NCBI RefSeq assembly: GCF_003369565.1
Contig: NZ_PIOD01000026.1
Span: 1 to 50,548, forward strand
DNA: 50,548 nucleotides
Source of the DNA: Oceanobacillus chungangensis
GTDB taxonomy: Bacteria; Bacillota; Bacilli; Bacillales; Amphibacillaceae
Direction of reading: 5' to 3'
Within the stretch, counting starts at the first letter, position 1. Each line of letters begins with the position of its first letter. Position numbers and translations under genes: made by a program. A model generated the notes under the pieces. The model was not told where the DNA came from. It worked only from the letters and a program-made list of their open reading frames with translations, and ran no database searches. Below, piece after piece: positions 41,799 to 49,954 of this stretch.

Positions 41799-42734
41799 AT
41801 GCGTGCAGTTGTCATCAATGAATATGGTAGTAAAAATGTGTTGGTGGAGCAGGAGCTACCGAAACCAGAAATAAAAGCAAACCAAGTACTTGTTGAGGTT
41901 TATGCAACTTCCATTAATCCGATTGATTGGAAGCTTCGTGCGGGTTACTTAAAGCAGATGCTTGATTGGACATTCCCAATTATCCTTGGCTGGGATGTTG
42001 CTGGTAAGATCGTTGAAGTTGGAAGTGAAGTGACGTATTTTCAGATCGGGGATGAAGTTTTTGCACGACCGGATACTACCGCTGAAGGTACTTATGCGGA
42101 ATTTACGACTGTGGATGAGGAATTGCTTGCGAAAAAGCCTAGCAACCTGACATTTGAAGAAGCTGCCTCCATTCCATTAGCAGGTTTAACCGCTTGGCAG
42201 TGTTTAGTGGATAATACAAAAGTCAAGCAAGGAGATAAAGTACTCATCCATGCTGGAGCTGGTGGTGTAGGAAGTTTGGCCATTCAAATGGCCAAACATT
42301 TGGGTGCCTATGTCGCTACAACAGCGAGTGAAAAAAATGAAGCATATGTAAAAGAGCTAGGTGCAGATGAATTCATTAATTACCGTATACAACAATTTGA
42401 GGAAGAATTAAGTGATTATGATGTGGTCATTGATACAATGGGCGGCGACATTTTAAATAAAAGCTTCCAAATATTAAAGCCTGGTGGCAGACTAGTAACT
42501 ATTGCCGGACAACCCAATCCAGCATTAACAGAAAAGTATCAAGTAACAGCAAGTTCCTATTGGTTAACGCCAAATGGTAAACAGCTAGGAGAGATAGGCG
42601 AATTAATTGAGAAAAGAATACTTAAGCCTCAAGTGGGTAGTGTATTTGATTTTTCAGCAGAAGCGTTACAAAAAGCACATGAATTAAGTGAGACACATCA
42701 TGCCAAAGGGAAAATTGTAATAAAAGTTAAATAA
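41799..42734 (+). CDS. NADP-dependent MDR oxidoreductase
   Basis: 311 residues from the ATG at 41799 after AAGGGAGTG. GroES-like half (NQVLVEVYATSINPIDWKLR, GWDVAGKIVEVG) and NADPH motif HAGAGGVGSLAIQMAKHLGA near residue 150; ends with GKIVIKVK. Belongs to the zinc-free quinone reductase/enoyl reductase branch. Base composition is less AT-rich than most cassettes, so it may come from a different source. A hairpin terminator follows. Confidence 0.88.
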   Translation: MRAVVINEYGSKNVLVEQELPKPEIKANQVLVEVYATSINPIDWKLRAGYLKQMLDWTFPIILGWDVAGKIVEVGSEVTYFQIGDEVFARPDTTAEGTYAEFTTVDEELLAKKPSNLTFEEAASIPLAGLTAWQCLVDNTKVKQGDKVLIHAGAGGVGSLAIQMAKHLGAYVATTASEKNEAYVKELGADEFINYRIQQFEEELSDYDVVIDTMGGDILNKSFQILKPGGRLVTIAGQPNPALTEKYQVTASSYWLTPNGKQLGEIGELIEKRILKPQVGSVFDFSAEALQKAHELSETHHAKGKIVIKVK

Positions 42735-42758
42735 TCGGTGTAAAGTTCAAAAAATACT

Positions 42759-42791
42759 CGCAGATAATGACTAATCATCATTATTTGCGGG
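42759..42791 (+). terminator. Hairpin after the MDR gene
   Basis: CGCAGATAATGA (42759-42770) pairs with TCATTATTTGCG (42778-42789) with one mismatch. The T-run is weak, so its strength is uncertain. Confidence 0.55.
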
Positions 42792-42805
42792 CTATATGGT
42801 AAGGA

Positions 42806-42943
42806 ATGGATGGAGCAACTGCTACTATCGACTCGGCTGAGCAAATAACAGTATATATGGTGAGCAATACAGATACTGAAACTGATCAAGAAGTAACACA
42901 TCATAAATGGGTAACAGAAAGCGAACTCTCACCAGTTGAATAA
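42806..42943 (+). CDS. Short hypothetical frame, perhaps a gene remnant
   Basis: 45 codons: MDGATATIDSAEQITVYMVS then TDTETDQEVTHHKWVTESEL. Acidic, no membrane segment. Only a weak AAGGA near the start. May be the last part of a longer protein. Confidence 0.3.
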   Translation: MDGATATIDSAEQITVYMVSNTDTETDQEVTHHKWVTESELSPVE

Positions 42944-43023
42944 ATTTTAAACTATTAAATCCGGAAAAATCTTGGAGTAACAGATTTGAGATTTGATTAT
43001 TTTTTTAATTGTAGAAGAGATTG

Positions 43024-43114
43024 TGACGTTTTCATACTTAAACTATATGGTGCTTTCCTTCAAGAAGGAGATTGCACCCTTTTTGTTGAAATAAAGGAGC
43101 AGGATAGTTGAAAA
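43024..43114 (+). repeat. Class 5 site
   Basis: GTGACGTTTTCATACTTAAAC, TATATGGTGCTTTCCTTC, GAAGGAGATTGCACCC + TTTTTG, AAAGGAGCAGGATAGTTGAA. Confidence 0.88.
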
Positions 43115-43156
43115 ATAAATAAACGTAGAGACCTTAGATTTTTAATAGGGGGGATT

Positions 43157-43217
43157 ATGTAGTAACAAAGTAAAAGAACTTGAAAAGAGGATTTATGATT
43201 TAGAAGAAAAATTATAA
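43157..43217 (+). pseudogene. Tiny coiled-coil gene or remnant
   Basis: ATG at 43157 after GGGGGG meets a stop, but skipping the T at 43160 gives SNKVKELEKRIYDLEEKL to 43217. Between two sites. Either a frameshifted small gene or the start of a truncated one. Confidence 0.35.
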
Positions 43218-43221
43218 ACAG

Positions 43222-43300
43222 TCTTCAAGTAAAGGGTGCTTTAGTTGAAGATGAAATTAAACGGCAGCTATTGTACGAAATGTGCAGGTTAGTTTAACGA
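43222..43300 (+). repeat. Class 3 site
   Basis: CTTCAAGTAAAGGGTGCTTTAG, TTGAAGATGAAATTAAACGGC, GAAATGTGCAGGTTAGTTTAA. Confidence 0.88.
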
Positions 43301-43413
43301 GAAAATTGTGACCTATTCACATTTTAATCCAACTAGGAGAATACTTTTCATCGTAGAGAATATATAAAGAATAGGAATCTAAGTAAGCACTTTCTGGCGA
43401 AGAGAGAAATCTC

Positions 43414-43929
43414 GTGAATAAATTAGTAATTGACAATCTGTATGAAACGAGAAATAACCTGGTAAAGGAGATTACTTTATTAAGTGATACTCAATTTAAT
43501 AGTAAGCCTGATATGAATAAGTGGAGTATAGCACAAGTTTGCCATCACTTAGTTTTAGTGGAAGAGTCCTCTATTAAGGCAATTGCATGGGGATTGAAAG
43601 AGTGTGATAGTACTCAAAAAGAACGTAAAAAAGTTCAACTTATATTATTGGACAGAACGAAAAAGATTAAAGCTCCAAAAATTGTTGAACCAGATGTAGA
43701 ACCATTCGAAGTTCAACAAATAATTGATCTGTTAAGCGATTCGAGAAAAAAATTGATGACTTTTCTTAGTACTATAGAAGATAAATCCATATTGGCGGAA
43801 AAATCAGTGAAACATCCTGCTTTTGGTGAATTACCTCTTGATCAATGGATTGAACAGATATATTTGCATGAAATGCGACATATAGAACAAATAAAAGAGA
43901 TAAAATTACTTTTAGATGCAAGGCACTAA
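43414..43929 (+). CDS. DinB family protein
   Basis: 171 residues, GTG start. Four-helix DinB fold: NKWSIAQVCHHLVLVEESSI (first metal His pair) and WIEQIYLHEMRHIEQI (HxxxH). DinB/YfiT proteins bind a metal and in some cases are thiol transferases. A truncated second DinB copy is at 49523. No strong ribosome site; AAGAGAG lies before the start. Confidence 0.82.
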   Translation: MNKLVIDNLYETRNNLVKEITLLSDTQFNSKPDMNKWSIAQVCHHLVLVEESSIKAIAWGLKECDSTQKERKKVQLILLDRTKKIKAPKIVEPDVEPFEVQQIIDLLSDSRKKLMTFLSTIEDKSILAEKSVKHPAFGELPLDQWIEQIYLHEMRHIEQIKEIKLLLDARH

Positions 43930-43956
43930 ACATATGGTTATAAACGGATTCTTTTT

Positions 43957-43984
43957 TTAGTAAAGGGGAATTAGCGTATCAAAA
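43957..43984 (+). repeat. Site, 3' core only
   Basis: TTAGTAAAGGGGAATTAGCG directly after the DinB gene. Confidence 0.5.
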
Positions 43985-44005
43985 AAAATTTAACTTTGTG
44001 TAATA

Positions 44006-44085
44006 TTATACTTAAATTAACTGGTGAACTAGTTGAAGTAGATGTTAAACCTTGTTCCACTAATGAAGGCCTAACAATACAAATA
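44006..44085 (+). repeat. Worn class 3 site
   Basis: TTATACTTAAATTAACTGGTGA, ACTAGTTGAAGTAGATG, CCACTAATGAAGGCCTAAC. The G of GGTGC is followed by A. Confidence 0.6.
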
Positions 44086-44128
44086 TAAGAAATTCATATA
44101 ATTTTAGTCTGGAGTAATCTCAAAAATA

Positions 44129-44164
44129 GAAACCCCTGATATTGAATTTAATATCAGGGGTTTC
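44129..44164 (-). terminator. Terminator of the sigma/anti-sigma operon
   Basis: A perfect 15-bp stem GAAACCCCTGATATT / AATATCAGGGGTTTC with a 6-base loop. On the minus strand it is followed by TATTTTTG, so it ends the operon that stops at 44171. Confidence 0.88.
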
Positions 44165-44170
44165 GTTATC

Positions 44171-45262
44171 TTATTTTAACTCAACAGTAATATCCTCGAG
44201 TCGTATTTCTTCATAATCTGCTTCACTTTCCATTGTACGATAATTAGCCTTTATTTGCTCGCCATTTTTGTAATAGCCTATAGTTTCGTTATCCGATAGC
44301 TCGATGATTGGAGTTAAAATTAACTTAGTTGCATTAGGATACAGTTTATTATAAGTGGCAGTCCAATTTTTAGAAAACTTTGGATTGCCGTACCCACTAA
44401 CAGATAATGACTTATAACTGTTTCCTAGATCATCTTTTACTTCGACCTCAACGAATTGATTATCCCAATTATTTATAATATCGTATGTTGCAACATGCTG
44501 GTAAGATAAGATAAATGACATTGGGGTAATTGCGATATTATCTGCAGTAAATGTCATTCCCCCTTTTTCTATTGTCTCGTTTAAGGCGACATATTGGGTT
44601 TCAACAGCTTTTACTTTAAATTGAAAATTCCAATTTCCATCATATACAGTACCGTTATTATTTGCTTCTGTTGATACACTTTCAATGTTCCAGTTAACAT
44701 CAACTTCATCTAGATCATTTGAATAATAATGCTCGGTTTCCATCACACTTATATATTTTCCTTCTTCAATTCTTGAGATATTTTCACTACCTGTTAGACC
44801 ACTGTCTCCATAGACAGGCGTAGAATTTACCGACGGGGAATCCCCTAAATCTTTGTCAGTTTCAATCATATAGGTAATATATAAGGTTTTTCCATCAAAA
44901 ACAGTATCATTGATACTTATTTTTATACCATTACTTTCTTGAACTAAATCTAGTTTCTCAGCATTTTCATCATATCCTTCGTAACTGCCATCACTACTAA
45001 AAAAATTAAAAATATTTCCTAGAAACGGTATATCTTCGGCATAGGCAGTAAAGGATAGACCAACTATTGCAGGGGTTATAATTCCAAATGTAACAATTGC
45101 TACTGATAAAGCTCTTTTCCATTTACTTTGCTTTTTTGCTTTTCCAATCCGATGATTCAGCTCTTTAAAAATTTTTTTCTTTTCTATATCTGAAACTGAA
45201 GACATTTCTTTAACATTGGTGTCTACTTCAATACCATTAAAAAGTTCATAAATATCTTTCAA
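44171..45262 (-). CDS. Anti-sigma factor, DUF4179 domain
   Basis: 363 residues. Cytosolic N-terminus (about 1-50) to hold the sigma factor, one membrane helix (about 51-73, ALSVAIVTFGIITPAIVGLS), and an outer part that begins AYAEDIPFLGNIF and carries the DUF4179 domain, with a strand-rich C-terminal part. The start overlaps the sigma gene by four bases (ATGA), the usual coupling. Releases the sigma factor after an envelope signal. Confidence 0.85.
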   Translation of the reverse strand: MKDIYELFNGIEVDTNVKEMSSVSDIEKKKIFKELNHRIGKAKKQSKWKRALSVAIVTFGIITPAIVGLSFTAYAEDIPFLGNIFNFFSSDGSYEGYDENAEKLDLVQESNGIKISINDTVFDGKTLYITYMIETDKDLGDSPSVNSTPVYGDSGLTGSENISRIEEGKYISVMETEHYYSNDLDEVDVNWNIESVSTEANNNGTVYDGNWNFQFKVKAVETQYVALNETIEKGGMTFTADNIAITPMSFILSYQHVATYDIINNWDNQFVEVEVKDDLGNSYKSLSVSGYGNPKFSKNWTATYNKLYPNATKLILTPIIELSDNETIGYYKNGEQIKANYRTMESEADYEEIRLEDITVELK

Positions 45263-45825
45263 CCTAAACTACCTCCCAAAATATAGTTTTCTGCTTGCTT
45301 ATTCAATTTTTTGCGACCTCTAAAAATTCTGCTGTCAACAGCTGATTTTGTTATTCCTAGCTTTTGAGAAATCTCTTCTGAATGCATATCCAGGAAATAA
45401 CGCATAATCATGATTTTTTGATCGATAGGGTCTAAGGTACGAATTAAATCCAGAACTTCCTTCTTATTTTCAGCTTGGATAATTTCCTCCTCTACAGAGT
45501 AGTGATCTGGAAATTCTATATAATCTGCTCCTACTTCATTATTTTTAATTGCTCTACGGTAATAATCAATTGCCTTAAATCTAGCAATTGCCGCAACCCA
45601 ATATTTAAAATTACTTGAATTTCCCTTGAACTTTTTTGCGTTATTCCAAATGGAGAGGAATATATCGTTTATACATTCTTCTAAAAGACCTTCATTTTGC
45701 ATAGGTCCCAATATCTTAAAGGAGATTCCTTTAACAAGTTGCAAGTACTGATTAACGATATATTCTAATGCGTCTTCCTTTTCCATTTGGAGGCGTTTAA
45801 CAAAATTCTTATCATTTGATTTCAT
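45259..45825 (-). CDS. ECF-type RNA polymerase sigma factor
   Basis: 188 residues. Sigma-2 region about 18-88 (NQYLQLVKGISFKI, ECINDIFLSIWNNAKKF, FKYWVAAIARFKAIDYYRR) and sigma-4 region about 125-178 (DPIDQKIMIMRYFLDMHSEE, LGITKSAVDSRIFRGRKKL). ATG ten bases after AGGAGGAG. Expected to drive its own operon together with target genes elsewhere. The pair runs opposite to the array. Confidence 0.92.
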   Translation of the reverse strand: MKSNDKNFVKRLQMEKEDALEYIVNQYLQLVKGISFKILGPMQNEGLLEECINDIFLSIWNNAKKFKGNSSNFKYWVAAIARFKAIDYYRRAIKNNEVGADYIEFPDHYSVEEEIIQAENKKEVLDLIRTLDPIDQKIMIMRYFLDMHSEEISQKLGITKSAVDSRIFRGRKKLNKQAENYILGGSLG

Positions 45826-45963
45826 CTATAATTACTCCTCCTAAGATTTTGTAAAAGCTATTACACTATATAAGACGAAGAAAGTAAAAGTATTTTGCGA
45901 AATTTTTATAATTTATTGTAAATAAAACAGTCAAATATTATTATAGCTTAGAGGGATTATGTC

Positions 45964-46170
45964 GTGAAAGGTAAATTAATGTCATTGATAGGGATGCGTG
46001 CTTGTCCGTATTGGTCAATCTAAGAAAAAGATGATTCCTTGGATAATGCCTCACTATTAGTTTTAAAAGCGTTTGAATGGTTAAAGACAAAGGATTTAGG
46101 TATAGATGCTGATATAAATAAAGATTGGAAAGTCTCTTTCTTAAATAAAAAGGGCTCACGTCAAAATTAA
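45964..46170 (+). pseudogene. Unknown gene, nonsense and frameshift
   Basis: GTG at 45964 gives VKGKLMSLIGMRACPYWSI and stops; a second frame (DDSLDNASLLVLKAFEWLKT, KDLGIDADINKDWKVSFL) runs to 46170. The parts look like one small helical protein. Not identified. Confidence 0.4.
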
Positions 46171-46214
46171 TGTTACAGTTGAAGGAATATTTTAAGAGTG
46201 AGTAGGTGAACAAC

Positions 46215-46562
46215 ATGATTGAGAATTCAATAGAGGGTTATTTGCTACATGTGATATCAAAAGGAGAACTTTTACACGAAGCACCTGTTATTTCTTATCC
46301 AAACAATTAGCATCAATACATTGAGCAAACCATACTAGCTGATTATGTTTTTGAGTATGGAATAAATCATTCCGCAATCCTTCTTGGTTATGGAATGCTG
46401 TTTAACCATTCTTATCAACCAAATGCAATTTATGAAATTAATTTTAGAAATCACACATTCGACTTCTATGCTTTTACAGATATAAAAGCAAAAGACAAGA
46501 TTTTAATCAATTATTATGGTGATGTTGATGACTAAGATCCACTGTGGTTTAATCAAGACTAA
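46215..46562 (+). pseudogene. SET-domain protein, decayed
   Basis: ATG at 46215. Pieces LFATCDIKR (one frame) and GELLHEAPVISYPNN (next), a TAG, HQYIEQTILADYVFEYGINH, then GYGMLFNHSYQPNAIYEINF and DIKAKDKILINYYGDVDD, a TAA, DPLWFNQD. FNHSYxPNA and the INYxGD end are the substrate and cofactor motifs of bacterial SET-domain methyltransferase-like proteins. One frameshift and two or three stops. Confidence 0.7.
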
Positions 46563-46636
46563 AAGGATGAAAAATTAATGAGAACTTTGCCTTTATTAAA
46601 AATTCCTATCATGTTAATAATCCTATAGTAGGTGGA

Positions 46637-46722
46637 ATAATGCACTTAAATTTTATGGTGCTTTACTTCAACAATGAGATTGTCAATATGACGGTCTCAT
46701 TTTATTAAAGGGTAGATTTGTG
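46637..46722 (+). repeat. Class 4-like site
   Basis: AATGCACTTAAATTTTATGGTGC, TTTACTTCAACAATGAGA, TTGTCAATATGACGGTCTCA + TTTT, TTAAAGGGTAGATTTGTGG. Confidence 0.82.
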
Positions 46723-46726
46723 GAAA

Positions 46727-47305
46727 ATGGTTATAAAAGTGGAGGGGATTATAATCGAACATACTAAGATTAGTCTTTCAAATGAAAGGTTACTATTAAG
46801 GGAATTTACTGAAAGTGATTGGATTGATGTACATAAATACGCATCACAGGATATAGTTTGTCAATACCAACCTTGGGGACCAAATACGGAAGAAGACTCG
46901 AGAGATTTTGTGAATCAAGTGATAGAAAACGCAACAAAAGAACCAAGGACAAGGTTCGTTTTTGCAATCATATATAATGAAACTATGATTGGGGCTGGAG
47001 AGTTTAACATCAGGGATTTCACTAACAAAGTTGGAGAAGTCGCTTATATTATTAATCCAGACCATTGGGGAAAAGGAATAGCAACGGAAGCAGCAACTCT
47101 GTTAATTGATTTTGGATTTGAGAAACTTAAATTGCATCGTATATATGCAACTTGTGACCCAAGAAATGTTGGTTCATCAAAAGTTTTGGAAAAAGTTGGT
47201 ATGACTAAGGAAGGTAGAATTCGAGAAGATTTGTTAATTAAAGATGGCTGGAGAGATTCATTATTATATAGTGTTTTGGAACACGAATGGAACAAATCTA
47301 ATTAA
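46727..47305 (+). CDS. GNAT family N-acetyltransferase
   Basis: 192 residues from the ATG at 46727. The better ribosome site (GGAGGGG, 46741-46747) points instead to an ATC at 46754 (EHTKISLSNERLLLREF), so the original start may have mutated. RimJ/RimL type: ERLLLREFTESDWIDVHKYA, VGEVAYIINPDHWGKGIATEA (acetyl-CoA loop), HRIYATCDPRNVGSSKVLEK. The stop codon overlaps the next site. Confidence 0.82.
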   Translation: MVIKVEGIIIEHTKISLSNERLLLREFTESDWIDVHKYASQDIVCQYQPWGPNTEEDSRDFVNQVIENATKEPRTRFVFAIIYNETMIGAGEFNIRDFTNKVGEVAYIINPDHWGKGIATEAATLLIDFGFEKLKLHRIYATCDPRNVGSSKVLEKVGMTKEGRIREDLLIKDGWRDSLLYSVLEHEWNKSN

Positions 47306-47346
47306 GCTAACGGGTGCGATTATTCATTAATATTGAGAAAGAGAAA
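47300..47346 (+). repeat. Site, 5' half
   Basis: CTAATTAAGCTAACGGGTGCG then ATTATTCATTAATATTGAG. The acetyltransferase stop TAA is part of it. The 3' half is not found. Confidence 0.7.
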
Positions 47347-47396
47347 AAGGAATTTTTTACGTATAACTACATATTACGTATAACTACATAAACGAT

Positions 47397-47711
47397 TTGC
47401 ATAAAAAATTTAATTTGGCTATCAGTATTACTTCTGCAATTGTATTAATTATTATTCTAAACTGGATAATTTTTTCGAGATTATTCAATAATCATTTTTC
47501 TAATTGCATTGATTATCACCACTGGAATAGATTATACGGTAAGAGCATTCTTGAGTGGAGATATACCAAAAATCCAAAAAAATCTATCCTAACGATTAGT
47601 GAAATGTTTATACTAGTATTAGTTCTAATCGTAATTATTCAATTTACTGTTTTTATTGCACTAACTGGTGCGATAGTTAAACAAGATTATTGTATAGAGT
47701 TATGGAACTAA
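47397..47711 (+). pseudogene. DUF4181-like membrane protein with two compensating frameshifts
   Basis: TTG start, basic N-terminus and first helix in frame (FNLAISITSAIVLIIIL). The middle makes sense only one frame over: RDYSIIIFLIALIITTGIDY and TVRAF. After that the first frame is right again: LEWRYTKNPKKSILTISEMF, ILVLVLIVIIQF, running into the site. The RAFLEWRYTKNPK motif is like DUF4181. Two slips (near 47475 and 47553) cancel out, leaving an open but altered frame. Confidence 0.5.
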
Positions 47712-47731
47712 TGGGTTGGTTAGATGAAGAG
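47657..47731 (+). repeat. Short class 2 site
   Basis: ATTGCACTAACTGGTGCGATAG, GTTAAACAAGATTATTG, GGAACTAATGGGTTGGTTAG + ATGAAG. Confidence 0.85.
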
Positions 47732-47766
47732 TTTTGCATAAGTTAATTGTAAATGATGTGAGGTAT

Positions 47767-48018
47767 ATGAAATTATATGATAAACCGATTAAAGCATTTT
47801 TACATACCGAATTATGTGCTGTGGAGGAACGGCCTGCATCATTTTTAATCAGGAAGATGTTATATCCGTTGGAAAAGGAATGCTGCGATTTGTTGATGAA
47901 TAGAACTCATGAAGAAAACAAACTTGGGATTGGCTGTATGATGAAAAATAACAGGAACAAAGGAGGTATGAAATTTGAAGTTCCAAAAAATAGATCATGT
48001 AGGTGTAATCGTAAATGA
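47767..48018 (+). CDS. Hypothetical frame, possibly a remnant
   Basis: 83 codons from the ATG at 47767 after GTGAGG (MKLYDKPIKAFLHTELCAVE). Residues up to about 70 have normal composition; the end overlaps the VOC gene by 44 bases and is probably not natural. Six Cys. Unknown. Confidence 0.3.
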   Translation: MKLYDKPIKAFLHTELCAVEERPASFLIRKMLYPLEKECCDLLMNRTHEENKLGIGCMMKNNRNKGGMKFEVPKNRSCRCNRK

Positions 48019-48412
48019 TCTCACTGCCGCTAAAGAGTTTTTTCTCGATTTTGGACTTGAGGTGAAAGGGGAATGGGAAATGGAAGGAGAGTTGATGGGA
48101 TATGCAGTTGGGCTTAATGACGTTAAAGTAGCGTGTGTAGGATTGGGAATGCCAGACGGTCAGACATGGGTAGAGCTAATCAAATTTTATTCGCCATCAG
48201 ATGAAAAAGATATTCACCAACCCAATGCAAATACACTGGGTATCCGGCATATTGCATTTACTGTTGAAGATATTGAAGCTATTGTTGCCAAATTAAAAAA
48301 GAAGGGTACGGAAATCTTTAGTGAGATACAGCGATATGAAGAAAGTTATAAATTATGCTACGTTCGTGGTCCAGAGGGAATTATTTTGGAGTTGGCTGAG
48401 GAAATCAAATAA
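47975..48412 (+). CDS. VOC family (glyoxalase/methylmalonyl-CoA epimerase-like) protein
   Basis: 145 residues, TTG start eight bases after AAGGAGG. Two beta-alpha-beta-beta-beta units: KIDHVGVIVNDLTAAKEFFL and GIRHIAFTVEDIEAIVAKLK, ending VRGPEGIILELAEEI. His in both halves and the final Glu are usual VOC metal ligands. Substrate unknown. Confidence 0.87.
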   Translation: MKFQKIDHVGVIVNDLTAAKEFFLDFGLEVKGEWEMEGELMGYAVGLNDVKVACVGLGMPDGQTWVELIKFYSPSDEKDIHQPNANTLGIRHIAFTVEDIEAIVAKLKKKGTEIFSEIQRYEESYKLCYVRGPEGIILELAEEIK

Positions 48413-48465
48413 GTAATGTTAATTTAAATCCGCCTCTTTGTTATTTTCCGTTTTTTTAGTTTGTA

Positions 48466-48548
48466 AAGAACTTAAACTATCTGGTGCGTTAATGAAAGAT
48501 GGATTGACGTGCGATCATTGTAATAATGACAGGTTTGTTATAAGAAGG
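48466..48548 (+). repeat. Class 1-like site
   Basis: TAAAGAACTTAAACTATCTGGTGC, GCGTTAATGAAAGATGGATT + GACG, AATGACAGGTTTGTTATAAG. The right arm of the hairpin has changed. Confidence 0.78.
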
Positions 48549-48613
48549 GGATTAACATTTGGTAAAAATTATCTGGAAACAGAATAAGGCACTAAGTAAT
48601 CTGGAGGTTGACA

Positions 48614-49438
48614 ATGACATTTGTTGAGATAAACAGCAAAACAACTACGTTTTTATCTAAATATAAGCTCTTCGAAACGAATCTAATACAGCAAGTTCAA
48701 CTGCAACACCGTTTAGATTTAGTGGAAGCATTTGGAGTTAAAAAGGGAATGAGAGTAATAGAAATTGGCTGTGGACAGGGTGATACATCGGTAGCATTAG
48801 CAGACGCGGTAGGAGATTATGGGGAAGTAATCGGCATTGATATTGCCAGTCGGGATTATGGAGCTCCGTTGACATTAGGACAAGCAACGGACATAATCAA
48901 GAGTTCAGCATTGGGAGAGCGTATTACATTCCATTTTGAAATGGATTTTGGATCATTTGAATCAAGTGAAATATTTGATGTGGCAGTGTTATCTCATAGT
49001 TCCTGGTATTTTAAAAGACCTGAAGATCTCCTCCGTTATTTTAAGAAATTGCGTAGAATGACGAAATGCATATGCTTTGCAGAGTGGAATCTTGACTTTA
49101 CACACATATCGCAGCGAGTTCATTTTTGCGCAGCTTCCATTCTAGCCATGTACTCGAATTTTGTAAAAAATGATGGAAATATACAAAATTTGTTTCATAA
49201 AGAACAAATTCGAGAGTTGCTTGAAAAGGTAGGTTTTAAAATCGTTAAACAGGGTGTGGTCGATGCTTCGTATTTACAGGACGCACAGTGGGAAAAAAGT
49301 TATGCCAATAGCATTCGTAATGAGTTCGCCAACGCCCCCTCGATGATACGAACACTGGTTACCAGCTATTATGAACTGATGAACGTGTCAAATGAGAAGG
49401 AGAAGTCATTAAACAGTTTCATTTTAAATGCAAAGTAA
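48614..49438 (+). CDS. Class I SAM-dependent methyltransferase
   Basis: 274 residues from the ATG at 48614, six bases after GGAGG. Motif I VIEIGCGQGDTSVALAD near residue 50, acidic loop GEVIGIDIASRDYGAP, and FDVAVLSHSSWYF for motif IV. After that a helical insertion and a C-terminal YYELMNVSNEKEKSLNSF. Small-molecule methyltransferase fold; substrate unknown. Complete single-gene cassette. Confidence 0.87.
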   Translation: MTFVEINSKTTTFLSKYKLFETNLIQQVQLQHRLDLVEAFGVKKGMRVIEIGCGQGDTSVALADAVGDYGEVIGIDIASRDYGAPLTLGQATDIIKSSALGERITFHFEMDFGSFESSEIFDVAVLSHSSWYFKRPEDLLRYFKKLRRMTKCICFAEWNLDFTHISQRVHFCAASILAMYSNFVKNDGNIQNLFHKEQIRELLEKVGFKIVKQGVVDASYLQDAQWEKSYANSIRNEFANAPSMIRTLVTSYYELMNVSNEKEKSLNSFILNAK

Positions 49439-49464
49439 TTGAATGCTTAAGACCAATTATTTTC

Positions 49465-49523
49465 TTATTGCATTAACGCCTTTCTGTTGAAATTATTGTA
49501 CTAAAAGGGCTAATTAGCCTAAA
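49465..49523 (+). repeat. Site, 3'-biased
   Basis: TATTGCATTAACGCCTTTCTG, TTGAAATTATTGTACTAAAA, GGGCTAATTAGCC. The 5' core is missing; it starts with the right arm of a class 1 hairpin (ATTAACGC). Confidence 0.7.
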
Positions 49524-49798
49524 TTATCAATACCCATTCCATTCATGATAATGATGAAACTTTTATTATTCAAGAAAACAAAATGTTTAATGAATTAAAA
49601 GCGGAACTGATAGAGGTGCTGTTAGAATGGCAAAATCTACTAACCGAGAAACAACTCGAAAGTAATATAAATGGATTTCCTGTACCAGCTAAATGGTATG
49701 AGCTACTCGGAAATACTATTACGCATAACGCCTATCATATTGGTCAAATCGTTTATATACGGAAATTGCAAAAGAGCTTGTATCGCAGTGACAAGTAA
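49523..49798 (+). pseudogene. 5'-truncated DinB family gene
   Basis: The frame is open from the end of the site: NTHSIHDNDETFIIQENKMF, NELKAELIEVLLEWQNLLTE, then WYELLGNTITHNAYHIGQIV (HxxxH metal motif) and a stop at 49798. This is the last half of a DinB/YfiT-type protein; its first half is missing exactly at the site. An internal ATG at 49583 could give 71 residues. Confidence 0.6.
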
Positions 49799-49806
49799 TC
49801 TTATTA

Positions 49807-49880
49807 TAACTTCAACTATTTAGTGCGATAGTTAAACAAGGAGATTATTAAAGCTAACGGAGCAGGTCAGTTGAATAAGA
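49807..49880 (+). repeat. Short class 2 site
   Basis: TAACTTCAACTATTTAGTGCG, ATAGTTAAACAAGGAGATTA, AGCTAACGGAGCAGGTCAGTTG + AA. Confidence 0.87.
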
Positions 49881-49954
49881 AAAAACAAAAATTAGTACTA
49901 ACTATTAATAACAGATGTTAAAATTAGATGTAAGTGTAATTAGGAGGTGTTTTT

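Noticed and set aside
46844-47295. Minus-strand frames of 73 and 83 codons
   Set aside because: Antisense shadows of the GNAT acetyltransferase gene.
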